Shown: positions 25,252 through 34,146 of the stretch, one piece after another | How the letters are laid out: every line of letters starts with the position of its first letter | Position numbering within the stretch: the stretch's first letter is position 1 | Origin: Lewinellaceae bacterium | GTDB lineage: Bacteria; Bacteroidota; Bacteroidia; Chitinophagales; Saprospiraceae | Direction of reading: 5' to 3' | Assembly: GCA_020636075.1 (NCBI GenBank) | Contig: JACJYO010000002.1 | Location: forward strand, 620,001-684,000 | Length of the DNA: 64,000 bases | Notes under the pieces: model-generated | What the model saw: only the letters and a program-made list of their open reading frames with translations | What the model was told of the DNA's origin: nothing | The model's database searches: none | Program-made: the position numbers and the translations under genes

Positions 25252-25808
25252 TCGTTGCTTTCCGCAAAAAACCGCCACAAAGGCGCTGCATGCATGGCCT
25301 GCGCTACCCCACCCGACCGAAGTACTTCGAGGGTTTCCGATTGGGAAATCACCCGTACTTGTATGTCTTCCGTATGATCCAGTTGCTGGCTTTCCTGGTA
25401 TTCAACACCAATGGCTAAAAAAATATGGCACCAATTGTTGTGCGTCCCCGGATTGGCGCAAACTTTCATGAAATAACGCCATTCGCCACCGCCAAAACCT
25501 GTTTCTTCCAAAAGTTCCCGTTTTGCGCTATCCAACAAGGCTTCCCCGGGATCGGCAACACCTGCGGGCAACTCGAAATGCACATCGCCAATGCCATGCC
25601 GGTATTGGCAAATCAGCACCAGTTGGCCCGTTTCTGTAACTGCTAAAACCGTAACCCAATCCGGATATTCAAAAACAAAATAATCCGGAATTTGAGCCCC
25701 GTTTGGAAGGCGCACCGTGTCTTCCCGCATGATCATATAGGGGGCGCGATTGTACACATATCGGCGGGATTCAACCTGCCATGGTTTTGGATCGTGTTCT
25801 GTGTTCAT
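25248..25808 (-). CDS. Nudix hydrolase (ADP-ribose pyrophosphatase-like)
   Basis: 186 residues. The Nudix box is complete: GVADPGEALLDSAKRELLEETGF (GX5EX7REUXEEXGU), at about residues 88-110. The preceding VTVLAVTETGQLVLICQYRHGIGDVHFELPAG is like ADP-ribose pyrophosphatases (NudF type). It would hydrolyse a nucleoside diphosphate linked to a sugar, releasing AMP. The frame is open 44 codons upstream, but that part overlaps the divergent transporter gene, and MNTEHDPKPW is the better start. Confidence 0.88.
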   Translation of the reverse strand: MNTEHDPKPWQVESRRYVYNRAPYMIMREDTVRLPNGAQIPDYFVFEYPDWVTVLAVTETGQLVLICQYRHGIGDVHFELPAGVADPGEALLDSAKRELLEETGFGGGEWRYFMKVCANPGTHNNWCHIFLAIGVEYQESQQLDHTEDIQVRVISQSETLEVLRSGGVAQAMHAAPLWRFFAESND

Positions 25809-25908
25809 TTTCAATATCAAATTTACACTGCATCGCTTCGGGCCAAAAGTCGCCCGATTTTCCCGTACTTTGCCCACCTGAATCCAGAACATTTGCAACC
25901 TGAATTTT

Positions 25909-27144
25909 ATGCAAGCGGATAAGCCAGTAAAACTCCTCAATGCCGCCGTGATCGTAGCCGCACTGGGCTATTTTGTGGATATCTATGACCTGCTCCTGTT
26001 TGGATTTGTGCGAGTAAAAAGTCTGCAAGATCTTGGGTATTCCGGACAAGCGCTCACCGACACCGGCATTTCGCTGCTCAACTGGCAAATGGCCGGTATG
26101 TTACTTGGCGGTATCCTTTGGGGTGTGTTGGGCGACAAAAAAGGCCGGGTGCGGGTGCTTTACTTCTCTATTTTTCTGTATTCCGTGGCGAACATCCTGA
26201 ATGGTTTTGTCTCGTCGGATACGGACTATGCAATCTTACGGTTTTTGGCTGGAGTCGGGCTGGCTGGTGAATTAGGGGCAGGAATTACCCTGGTTTCGGA
26301 GATCATGCCAAAGGAAAAACGTGGTTACGGCACTATGATCGTCGCCTCGGTTGGCCTGACCGGCGCACTGCTTGCCTGGGTGATCAATCTGTACTTTCCC
26401 TGGCGTATCTGTTTTTTCGTAGGAGGAAGTCTTGGTTTGCTGTTGCTCCTGTTGCGGATTGGTGTGAGTGAATCAGGTATGTTTCGAAAAATGGAAACAG
26501 ACACGTCGGTTAGTCGCGGCAACTTTTTTGCATTGTTTACCAACTGGAACCGCTTTGTTCGATTTAACCGTTGCCTGTTTATCGGTTCGCCAACCTGGTT
26601 TGTGGTTGGGGTGTTGATTACGCTGGCTCCGGAATTTGGCGCAGCCCAAGGCCTAAGCGGAATCACGGGCGGAAATGCAATTGCGGCTTGTTATACCGGC
26701 ATTATTCTCGGGGATATCGGTTCGGGCTTGCTTAGCCAATTCCTCCGAAGTCGCTTGAAAGTGATGTGGATTTTCCTGGTGATGGACACTCTTGCTGTAG
26801 CGTATTACCTGGCCGGTGGATTTTCATCCCCGGCGAGCTTCTATTTTGCCCACTTCCTGCTCGGTATATCCGTTGGTTTTTGGGTCATTTTTGTGACCAT
26901 TGGAGCCGAACAGTTTGGCACGAACCTGCGCGCTACGGTGGCAACCTCCGTACCCAATGTCGCACGAGGTATGCTGATCCCCATTGGCGCTTCATTTAAA
27001 TGGTTGAAAGACCCCAGCGTTGCCGGCGGAATTCTGCCGGCTGCGGCAATTATCGGCGCCGTATGTCTGATGGTTGCGTTTGCTGCACTTATCGGGATGA
27101 AGGAAACCTTCGATGAAGATTTGAATTACATGGAAACCGTTTGA
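25909..27144 (+). CDS. MFS transporter (sugar-porter/MHS-like)
   Basis: 411 residues with about twelve membrane helices. The loop after helix 2 reads GVLGDKKGRVRV, the major facilitator motif GXXXDRXGRRR. RFLAGVGLAGELGAGITLVSEIMPKEKRG resembles metabolite:H+ symporters and sugar porters. It imports or exports a small solute, which cannot be told from sequence. It starts 101 bases from the divergent Nudix gene and is followed by lpdA after 123 bases, which has its own promoter. Confidence 0.85.
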   Translation: MQADKPVKLLNAAVIVAALGYFVDIYDLLLFGFVRVKSLQDLGYSGQALTDTGISLLNWQMAGMLLGGILWGVLGDKKGRVRVLYFSIFLYSVANILNGFVSSDTDYAILRFLAGVGLAGELGAGITLVSEIMPKEKRGYGTMIVASVGLTGALLAWVINLYFPWRICFFVGGSLGLLLLLLRIGVSESGMFRKMETDTSVSRGNFFALFTNWNRFVRFNRCLFIGSPTWFVVGVLITLAPEFGAAQGLSGITGGNAIAACYTGIILGDIGSGLLSQFLRSRLKVMWIFLVMDTLAVAYYLAGGFSSPASFYFAHFLLGISVGFWVIFVTIGAEQFGTNLRATVATSVPNVARGMLIPIGASFKWLKDPSVAGGILPAAAIIGAVCLMVAFAALIGMKETFDEDLNYMETV

Positions 27145-27170
27145 TCTACCGAAAATTGATAGCACCGTTC

Positions 27171-27178
27171 TATCTTTG
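27171..27178 (+). promoter_or_regulatory. Promoter -7 box for lpdA
   Basis: TATCTTTG, followed by GCC, lies about 90 bases upstream of the lpdA start. It is a close match to the Bacteroidota -7 box; no well-spaced -33 element was found. Confidence 0.5.
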
Positions 27179-27267
27179 CCCCGATCAAACCAAATTTTGT
27201 TTCAGATGTTGCAAGGATTAAACCTGGCAACAGAATTTTATCAAAAACCATCAACGATCTATACCGT

Positions 27268-28668
27268 ATGAATTTTGACGTCATCGTAATCGGCAGCGGC
27301 CCGGGCGGCTATGTAGCTGCCATCCGTGCTTCTCAACTTGGTTTGAATACCGCCATCATTGAACGCGAGAGTCTGGGCGGCATATGCCTCAACTGGGGCT
27401 GCATCCCTACCAAAGCCCTGTTGAAAAGTGCTCAAGTGTTTGAGTACCTGAACCATGCAGCCGATTACGGCATTGAAATCGGCGGTAAGTCGCAAGCTAA
27501 TTTTGGCGCAATGATCAAGCGCAGCCGAGGCGTGGCCGACGGCATGAGCAAGGGCGTGCAGTTTTTGATGAAAAAAAATAAAATTACGGTCATCAATGGC
27601 ACGGGTAAACTGGTGAAAGGCCCTAAAGTTGCTGTTACCGATGCCGACAACAAAGTCACCGAATATTCCGCTAAACATATCATCATCGCCACCGGCGGCC
27701 GGGCGAAGGAACTGCCCAATCTGCCGATCGACGGTAAAAAAGTAATTGAATACCGCAAAGCCATGTCGCTTGAAAAACAGCCCAAGCGCCTCGTTGTGGT
27801 TGGCGCCGGCGCTATCGGTGTTGAGTTTGGCTATTTCTACCACGCCATTGGTTCTGAAGTGAGCATTGTGGAATTCCTCGAACAAGGTCTGGTGCCCCGC
27901 GAAGACGCCGATATTTCCAAAGAATTAAACAAACTGTACACCCGAAAAGGCATGAAAGTGTATGGCGGCTGGGCGGTCGAAAAAGTGGACACTTCCGGCA
28001 AAGAGGTCAAAGTGCACATGAAAAACCGCAAGGATGGCAAGGAAGAAACCCTCACTTGCGATGTTGTGCTAAGCGCCGCTGGCGTCACTCCAAACACAGA
28101 GAATATCGGTCTTGAAGATTTAGGTATCGCCACCGACCGGGGCTTCATCCAGGTTGATGCGCACTACCGGACCAATGTTCCGGGAGTGTATGCTATCGGT
28201 GACGTATTGGCGACGCAGGCCCTGGCACACGTGGCCAGCGCGGAAGGTATCCACTGTGTGGAGCATATCGCCGGTATGGAGGTTGAGCCGATCGATTATA
28301 ACAATATTCCGGGCTGCACCTACTGCTCTCCGGAGATCGCCTCCGTGGGTTATACCGAGGCAGCAGCCAAAGAGGCCGGCTATGAGGTTTTGGTGGGAAA
28401 ATTCCCCTTCACCGCTTCCGGAAAAGCAAAAGCCGCCGGTGCTGCCGAAGGATTTGTCAAAGTGATTTTTGATAAAAAGTACGGCGAATGGCTGGGCGCG
28501 CACATGATCGGCGCCAATGTCACCGAAATGATTGCCGAAGCCGTTGTTGCGCGTAAACTGGAAACTACCGGACATGAGATCCTGAAAGCCGTACACCCGC
28601 ACCCCACAATGAGCGAAGCCGTCATGGAGGCAACAGCTGCGGCTTACGGCGAAGTGATCCACCTGTAA
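27268..28668 (+). CDS. lpdA: Dihydrolipoyl dehydrogenase (E3)
   Basis: 466 residues. This is the E3 subunit shared by 2-oxo acid dehydrogenase complexes and the glycine cleavage system; it reoxidises lipoamide using FAD and NAD+. FAD-binding VIGSGPGGYVAAI is at the N-terminus, the redox pair is GGICLNWGCIPTK (Cys40 and Cys45), the NAD-binding motif is VVGAGAIGVEFGYFY, and the active-site His-Glu pair lies in HPHPTMSEAVME at the C-terminus. Length and motifs are standard. E1 and E2 genes are not in the window. Confidence 0.96.
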   Translation: MNFDVIVIGSGPGGYVAAIRASQLGLNTAIIERESLGGICLNWGCIPTKALLKSAQVFEYLNHAADYGIEIGGKSQANFGAMIKRSRGVADGMSKGVQFLMKKNKITVINGTGKLVKGPKVAVTDADNKVTEYSAKHIIIATGGRAKELPNLPIDGKKVIEYRKAMSLEKQPKRLVVVGAGAIGVEFGYFYHAIGSEVSIVEFLEQGLVPREDADISKELNKLYTRKGMKVYGGWAVEKVDTSGKEVKVHMKNRKDGKEETLTCDVVLSAAGVTPNTENIGLEDLGIATDRGFIQVDAHYRTNVPGVYAIGDVLATQALAHVASAEGIHCVEHIAGMEVEPIDYNNIPGCTYCSPEIASVGYTEAAAKEAGYEVLVGKFPFTASGKAKAAGAAEGFVKVIFDKKYGEWLGAHMIGANVTEMIAEAVVARKLETTGHEILKAVHPHPTMSEAVMEATAAAYGEVIHL

Positions 28669-28687
28669 CGCCGACTGTTAGTCGGCG
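28669..28687. terminator. Hairpin directly after lpdA
   Basis: An 8-bp GC-rich stem (CGCCGACT / AGTCGGCG, loop GTT) begins at the base after the stop codon. It is followed by A5 on the plus strand rather than T, so it may stabilise the mRNA end or act weakly as a terminator. Confidence 0.5.
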
Positions 28688-28695
28688 AAAAACAT

Positions 28696-29940
28696 CTATT
28701 TCAAAAAAATCGTCCGCCGGCAACCCGTCTCCCTTGAATCACTCCGGACTTGCAAAAAATAAACACCAGAAGGCAGTGTTACTGCCTTCTGGCCAGTTGG
28801 TAATGCGGCGCTCCCCCAAACCAACTGCCCCTGGCTGTTCCAAATTTCAACAACATTCTCCGGTTCAATTTTACCGGCAAATTCCCGCAATTGCACAGCA
28901 GTCAACGGATTAGGCAGGTCTGCACACCAGGTTGAACCTGAATTACGGTTCAGATCCCTAACCGGTGTCAGCAAACTCAAACCCAGTTCAAAACTGTATA
29001 AACGAGCCGGAATGATCCCCGCTGTTTTTTCATTGGAAAAATAGCCATAACGGTCGGTGCGAAAACACAGGCCTTCCACTTGTCCGGTTGCCAAAACACC
29101 ACCTAATTCAACCCTGCGTTTGTTTCCATTAAAAAATAAATCACTCGAATAATCCCAAACCTGCCAAAAAAAGGCGCTGGCGGTCTGCAAATTGTACCCC
29201 AAAAGCAGAATCACGCCGGATGCAGCATAATCAGCGGCTGTGATCAAACCATCAACATCGAAGGTTTCCAATTTTTGAGCACTGAATGTTCCTGCATTCG
29301 CAGGCAGCGTGTAATGGGTTGTAGTTTTATCTATCCAGTTTTTAGTGAACAGGTGCAACTGATTGTTTCTGAAAAACATGGCTTCACAATCAAAGCGGGT
29401 GTTGTTGCTGCCGGCAGGATCAAAATTAGTTTGGTCTTCGTAAACAAAATTGATCACGCCGATTTGAGCAGCCGGCACTGTCACATCAGATCCCACTGGT
29501 ATAGCGGCAAGCGGAAATTTGTAAATTCTTAAATCGGTCCGGTTACCGTTGGCGTTGTTTCCAAAATCGCCGATGTAAAAATTAGTGCCGTCAAAGGCGA
29601 TATCTTCCCAATCCGTGTTGGTCGCTCCTTCAAGAGTCACCGTTTGCAGAATGGCATTGGTCAAAGTATCGATCCTGTAAATTTTAGCCTCAGAGCCACC
29701 GTCGTTGTGCGTCCAAAGGGAACCATCAACCCAAATCAGACCGGAATTTTCATCCAGTGTATTGGACAAATTGGTTTTAAAAACCGGAGGCAAATTTGTC
29801 GACGGGTACTGGCAGGAGCCATCGTTTGTCGTGGCATTGCCATCGAAATTCAAAGCCAGCGGATCGGTGCAGCCCGGTTGAGCGTGCAGCGTGTAGAACG
29901 ACATCAGACTTGTTAGGAGCAGAAACAGGGTAAAGCGCAT
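28696..29940 (-). CDS. T9SS type A sorted exported protein
   Basis: 414 residues from MRFTLFLLLTS, with a signal peptide ending near HAQ. After a CTDPLALNFDGNATTNDGSCQYP module (a short Cys motif common in exported Bacteroidota proteins) comes a beta-propeller-like body: SGLIWVDGSLWTHNDGGSEAKIYRID, DWEDIAFDGTNFYIGDFGNN, VEGLCFRTDRYGYFSNE. The end, VEIWNSQGQLVWGS..LPSGVYFLQVRSD..RRTIFLK, is a type A sorting tail. It may bind or hydrolyse an extracellular substrate; the activity is unknown. A -7-like TATTTTTG lies at 29959-29966 on this strand. Confidence 0.8.
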   Translation of the reverse strand: MRFTLFLLLTSLMSFYTLHAQPGCTDPLALNFDGNATTNDGSCQYPSTNLPPVFKTNLSNTLDENSGLIWVDGSLWTHNDGGSEAKIYRIDTLTNAILQTVTLEGATNTDWEDIAFDGTNFYIGDFGNNANGNRTDLRIYKFPLAAIPVGSDVTVPAAQIGVINFVYEDQTNFDPAGSNNTRFDCEAMFFRNNQLHLFTKNWIDKTTTHYTLPANAGTFSAQKLETFDVDGLITAADYAASGVILLLGYNLQTASAFFWQVWDYSSDLFFNGNKRRVELGGVLATGQVEGLCFRTDRYGYFSNEKTAGIIPARLYSFELGLSLLTPVRDLNRNSGSTWCADLPNPLTAVQLREFAGKIEPENVVEIWNSQGQLVWGSAALPTGQKAVTLPSGVYFLQVRSDSRETGCRRTIFLK

Positions 29941-30014
29941 GAAATCAGTTTTGTGCGCCAAAAATAGTGTTTCCCCGATATCAGGACTGCGGAGTGCAAG
30001 CTTCGTTTTAGACT

Positions 30015-30054
30015 AAAAAAGCGTAGCGGCGACATGAACATGCCTCCGCTACGC
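30015..30054 (-). terminator. Intrinsic terminator for the outer membrane barrel gene
   Basis: A 9-bp stem, GCGTAGCGG (30021-30029) with CCGCTACGC (30046-30054), followed on the minus strand by T6. It lies 24 bases past the stop of the gene at 30079-30702. Confidence 0.8.
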
Positions 30055-30078
30055 AAAAGGGAAAACTTCAACAAATGC

Positions 30079-30702
30079 CTACTTCACCAAGGCGATATTT
30101 AATGCAAGGATTAAACGAGCCGGGTTGTTGGAAAAATGGTATTGATCACCGAAGAAGGTAATATGATCGCCATATTTATTGAAATTGCCTTCGTAACGGA
30201 TATCAGCCGAAAAGCGGCCGGTGCCTAAGGTCAGGCCAGCCTGCCATCCCCAGGTAAATTGCTTCCAGCGGGCGGCATATCCGCTAATGTCCGTCAGTTC
30301 CGATTTGCTGTTCAGAAAATAGTGCCCTACCGGACCTCCATGCAGACGAATAGGGCCGGCTTTAAATCCGACCAAAATCGGGATATCGAGGTTTTGGTAT
30401 TTTTCAGAGAGAATAATATCGGCAGCATTCGTTTCACCAACCTTAAAATCGGTCCGGTTGGAATTGAAAACTATTTCAGGTTGCAAAAAAACGCCGTCGC
30501 CAATGCGAAACCAGGCGCCAAACTGTGTACCAAATTTCAGATCGTTCACTCCAAAATTGAAGGTAGTATCGGAACCGCCGATCGTCAAATCATTCGGGTT
30601 TTTCAATTGCGTTTGCAAACCGCCCTTCAAGCCAAAGGCAAATTGCGCCTGGGCGGTAGCGGCGCAAAAAATCATCAGGATAGCAACTTGTAAGTATTTC
30701 AT
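30079..30702 (-). CDS. Outer membrane beta-barrel protein (PorT-like)
   Basis: 207 residues with a signal peptide cut after AQA. The mature part alternates polar and aromatic residues in beta strands (FAFGLKGGLQTQL, FGTQFGAWFRIGDGVFLQPEIVFNSN, NLDIPILVGFKAGPIRLHGGPVGHYFLN) and ends in a strand, as in small eight-stranded outer-membrane barrels annotated PorT or OMP_b-brl_2. The YQNLDIPILVGFK motif is typical. It may be structural or part of secretion; a specific PorT role cannot be claimed. Confidence 0.8.
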   Translation of the reverse strand: MKYLQVAILMIFCAATAQAQFAFGLKGGLQTQLKNPNDLTIGGSDTTFNFGVNDLKFGTQFGAWFRIGDGVFLQPEIVFNSNRTDFKVGETNAADIILSEKYQNLDIPILVGFKAGPIRLHGGPVGHYFLNSKSELTDISGYAARWKQFTWGWQAGLTLGTGRFSADIRYEGNFNKYGDHITFFGDQYHFSNNPARLILALNIALVK

Positions 30703-30873
30703 ACGTGTTCGATTTTGTTGTCTGAAAAACGCCGTTATTGGCCCGATGGTACAATTCCGGCGCCGGCATGCGTTGCTTTAACCATTAATTAAAGCGGCAT
30801 TTTAAAAAAATGTAAAAGTTCCTTAACAGAGGTTACCTGAGAACCTGCACACCGGATTAGCCCAAAGAATCCG

Positions 30874-30881
30874 TACTTTTG
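30874..30881 (+). promoter_or_regulatory. Promoter -7 box for engB
   Basis: TACTTTTG followed by CAG, 25 bases upstream of the ATG at 30907. Confidence 0.5.
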
Positions 30882-30906
30882 CAGCCCGCCAAAAACACCG
30901 TGCTGC

Positions 30907-31509
30907 ATGGACGTAAAAAAAGCCGAGTTTGTCAGTAGTTATACCCGCGAAAGCATGTGCCCGAAAGACGGCCGGCCGGAATTTGCCTTTATTGGCCGTT
31001 CGAATGTCGGCAAGTCGTCGTTGATCAACATGCTCACCGGCCGCAAGGGTCTGGCCAAGGTATCCGGAACACCCGGGAAAACACAGCTGCTCAATTATTT
31101 CAATATCAACGACAGCTGGTATCTGGTTGACCTCCCCGGTTATGGGTATGCAAAGGTTTCAAAATCGCAACAGCGTACGCTGGCTAAAATGATCGAGGGG
31201 TACCTGATCCGACGAGCAGCGTTAGTGTCGGCCTTCGTGTTAATCGACTCCAATATCCCGCCAACCCAAACAGACCTGGAGTTTATCAACCAACTCGGTG
31301 AGTACAACGTGCCGTTTGCCATTCTTTTTACAAAAACGGACCGTGTAAAAAAGGGGAACCTCGACCAAAATATTGAGGATTTTCTGGAGGCATTAAAAGA
31401 AACCTGGGAAACACTACCACCCTATTTTCGCACCTCCTCCGTATACAGTACCGGTAAAACGGAAGTACTGGATTATATCGCCCAAATCCTGAAAACGCTA
31501 CCATCCTAA
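30907..31509 (+). CDS. engB: Ribosome biogenesis GTPase EngB (YihA/YsxC)
   Basis: 200 residues. It helps assemble the large ribosomal subunit in the cytoplasm. G1 is GRSNVGKSSLI, G3 is DLPGYGYAKV, G4 is TKTD and G5 is SSVYSTGK. FVSSYTRESMCPKDGRPEFAFIGRS is the usual family lead. The acyltransferase gene follows 13 bases later and is probably on the same transcript. Confidence 0.95.
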   Translation: MDVKKAEFVSSYTRESMCPKDGRPEFAFIGRSNVGKSSLINMLTGRKGLAKVSGTPGKTQLLNYFNINDSWYLVDLPGYGYAKVSKSQQRTLAKMIEGYLIRRAALVSAFVLIDSNIPPTQTDLEFINQLGEYNVPFAILFTKTDRVKKGNLDQNIEDFLEALKETWETLPPYFRTSSVYSTGKTEVLDYIAQILKTLPS

Positions 31510-31522
31510 CCGCAACTGCACC

Positions 31523-33232
31523 GTGAAAAAAGACGTCACCACATATCCGCGGATCATTGAAAATACGGAAGACTGGCCGATATACCGCCTGAGTGAAGAC
31601 CGGGCAAATTTTATCCAGGATATTGAAGCATCCACCTTCCAACGCCTGAACACCAACAGCTGGCAGGCGAAAATGGATATGTTGGTCAAGACGATTTATC
31701 AGGAACGAATCCGGATCAAGGAGTCGCCCTGGAAAGTGGACCCGCCAAACGAGCGCTCCTTTTGGAATAAAGTGAGCAAGCGATTGATAAAGAAATCACT
31801 CGACCGCAACGATCCGGAAGCCCAGGCCGAAGCGGAGGATATGTTGAAAAAGATCATTCACCGGTATGCCGAGGAGATCGTTGGCACCTTCAAAGTATCG
31901 ACTTTCCGCTTCGCCCAACGTTTCCTGACCGTTTTGTTCAACCGCCTGCTCAACGCGGCTGTCGATAAAAGTCTGGCCAGTCTGTGGCGCGGGCGCCGGC
32001 AATTGTATGAGCGGCTGAATGTTGTCGGCGACGTCGAAACGGTTCGCCATTTGTTTCGCTACGGTACGGTTGTCGTGGTTCCTACGCACTCCAGCAATCT
32101 GGACTCCATCCTGGTTGGGTATGCCATGGATCAGATCATGGGCCTGCCCTCCTTTTCATATGGCGCCGGCTTGAATCTGTACAATTTCGGCCCGGCTGCA
32201 TATTTCATGAATCGCCTGGGGGCCTACCGCGTAGACCGCCGAAAAAAGAACCCGATCTACCTCGAGACCCTCAAAACCATGAGCAAACTCAGTATAGAAC
32301 GCGGTGTGAACAGCCTGTTCTTCCCCGGTGGTACCCGCTCCCGATCGGGTGAGTTGGATCGAGACCTGAAGCTTGGCCTTCTCGGTACTACCGTAGAGGC
32401 ACAGCGGACCATGTGTCAGCACAATGAAGGCAAAAAAGTGTTTATCGTTCCGATGGTAATCGGATACCACTTTGTGCTGGAAGCGCCTTTTCTGATCGAG
32501 CAATACCTGCGTTACACCGGCAAAGAGCACTATTTGCGCTTGCGCGACGACAGCCAGAGTGTGCGCTCCTGGTTGCGTTTTATCTGGCGTTTTTTCTCCA
32601 CAACCAGCGATATCTCGCTTAGCGTCGGGCGTCCAATGGATGTCATGGGCAACTTTGTAGATGCGCAGGGGCGCAGCTTTGACAAATTCGGCACCGAAAT
32701 CGATATCCGGGAATATTTCATGACCGATAATGTTTTTAACGAAGACCATCAGCGGGAAAGCGAATACACAAAATTGTTGGCGGAGCGGATTGTTGAACGG
32801 TATTCCGTTGAAAATGTCGTGCTCTCCAGCCACCTGGTTGCCTTTGCTGTTTTTGAAATGTTAGTCCATGAAAACCCAAAACTGGACCTGTACGGAATCA
32901 TGCGTCTGCCACCGGATGATTATCTTTTCCCGTACAATGCCGTGGTTGAAGTCGTCGAACAACTACAAGCCAAATTATATGAATGGGAACAGGCAGGGCG
33001 CATAAAACTATCGCCTGCCATTCACCGCCCGGCGACGGAAGTTGTGCAGCACGGGGTGCGCAAACTCGGTGTTTTTCACGCCGAAAAACCACTCGGTTTT
33101 ACCAAAGACAACGGCATTGTGTCTTCGAACTTCAGGGTGCTGTACTTCTATCGCAACCGACTTAAAAACTATGGCCTTGACAAAGCCGTTCATTGGAAAT
33201 CAGAAGAAATTGAAGTTTTAAAAGTAGATTAA
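31523..33232 (+). CDS. PlsB-like glycerol-phosphate acyltransferase family protein
   Basis: 569 residues starting with GTG. The acyltransferase motifs are visible: HSSNLDS (HX4D, His about 189), GAYRVDRR and FFPGGTRSRSGELDRDLKLGLL near 268. Such enzymes put fatty acyl chains on glycerol-3-phosphate or lysophospholipid at the inner membrane. The size and long N- and C-terminal extensions are like PlsB/GPAT rather than the short PlsC. Motif III reads PGGTR where the family normally has (E)GTR or EGGR, so the usual Glu is missing. Its last base overlaps the enoyl-CoA hydratase start. Confidence 0.8.
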   Translation: MKKDVTTYPRIIENTEDWPIYRLSEDRANFIQDIEASTFQRLNTNSWQAKMDMLVKTIYQERIRIKESPWKVDPPNERSFWNKVSKRLIKKSLDRNDPEAQAEAEDMLKKIIHRYAEEIVGTFKVSTFRFAQRFLTVLFNRLLNAAVDKSLASLWRGRRQLYERLNVVGDVETVRHLFRYGTVVVVPTHSSNLDSILVGYAMDQIMGLPSFSYGAGLNLYNFGPAAYFMNRLGAYRVDRRKKNPIYLETLKTMSKLSIERGVNSLFFPGGTRSRSGELDRDLKLGLLGTTVEAQRTMCQHNEGKKVFIVPMVIGYHFVLEAPFLIEQYLRYTGKEHYLRLRDDSQSVRSWLRFIWRFFSTTSDISLSVGRPMDVMGNFVDAQGRSFDKFGTEIDIREYFMTDNVFNEDHQRESEYTKLLAERIVERYSVENVVLSSHLVAFAVFEMLVHENPKLDLYGIMRLPPDDYLFPYNAVVEVVEQLQAKLYEWEQAGRIKLSPAIHRPATEVVQHGVRKLGVFHAEKPLGFTKDNGIVSSNFRVLYFYRNRLKNYGLDKAVHWKSEEIEVLKVD

Positions 33233-34014
33233 TGAACTACGAAATTTTAAATATCGACCTGAAAAACGGCATTGCCGTAATCACCATCAACCGGGAAAAA
33301 GCCCTCAATGCGCTCAATACCGCCACGATGTCGGAATTGCACCATTTTTTCAGTGATGCCGGTTTGAAAATCGAAGGGCTGAAAGGTGTTGTCCTGACCG
33401 GCGCCGGCGAAAAAGCCTTTGTTGCCGGTGCAGACATTACCGAGTTCAGCCAACTGGATGCCGAACAGGGCAAAGCATTTGCCCAACGCGGTCAGAATGT
33501 CTTTTTCCGGATCGAGCGCTTCCACCGGCCGGTAGTCGCAGCGGTTAATGGTTTTGCGCTCGGGGGAGGTTGCGAATTGGCTATGGCCTGTCATCTTCGT
33601 GTTGCCGGTGAAAAAGCGCGGTTTGGCCAACCGGAAGTTAATCTGGGCCTGATTCCAGGATACGGCGGTACCCAGCGCATGATCCAGTACATCGGGAAAG
33701 GCAAGGCACTCGAATTGCTCATGACCGCGGATATGATCGGTGCTGCGGAGGCGCTTCAACTCGGCCTCGTGAACGCAGTGGTTCCCGCCGGTGAAGAAGT
33801 GGCAAAAGCCATTGAATTTCTTGAAAAAATTGCCACGAAAGCTCCGGTCGCTGTGGCTAAAGTTATTGAATGCGTTAACGCCTTTTTTGAACCCGATACC
33901 GATGGGTTTGCCAAAGAAATTGATGCTTTTGGCGATTGTTGCGCTACCGACGATTTTCGCGAAGGCGCTGCCGCCTTTGTTGAAAAGCGCAAAGCGGATT
34001 TTAAAGGCCGATGA
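33232..34014 (+). CDS. Enoyl-CoA hydratase/isomerase family protein
   Basis: 260 residues. It would add water across the double bond of enoyl-CoA in fatty-acid breakdown. The oxyanion-hole stretches are GAGEKAFVAGADITEF (near 61) and NGFALGGGCELAMACH (near 106). Two catalytic glutamates are at about 117 (CELAM) and 137 (QPEVNLGLIPGYGGTQR). The start ATG overlaps the stop TAA of the acyltransferase by one base, so the two are translationally coupled. A 3-hydroxyacyl-CoA dehydrogenase for the next step is at 61.7 kb. Confidence 0.92.
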   Translation: MNYEILNIDLKNGIAVITINREKALNALNTATMSELHHFFSDAGLKIEGLKGVVLTGAGEKAFVAGADITEFSQLDAEQGKAFAQRGQNVFFRIERFHRPVVAAVNGFALGGGCELAMACHLRVAGEKARFGQPEVNLGLIPGYGGTQRMIQYIGKGKALELLMTADMIGAAEALQLGLVNAVVPAGEEVAKAIEFLEKIATKAPVAVAKVIECVNAFFEPDTDGFAKEIDAFGDCCATDDFREGAAAFVEKRKADFKGR

Positions 34015-34146
34015 TTAAGATCATTGGGTAGCAGAATTTCTTTCCGTCCGAATTTTTATTTGTCTGTTGAACTTTGCCCGGCTATTTCCAAAATTTTAAA
34101 CAAATCAGCCGGCCAACCACGCCCGTACTTTTTTGTTTAGCACAAC

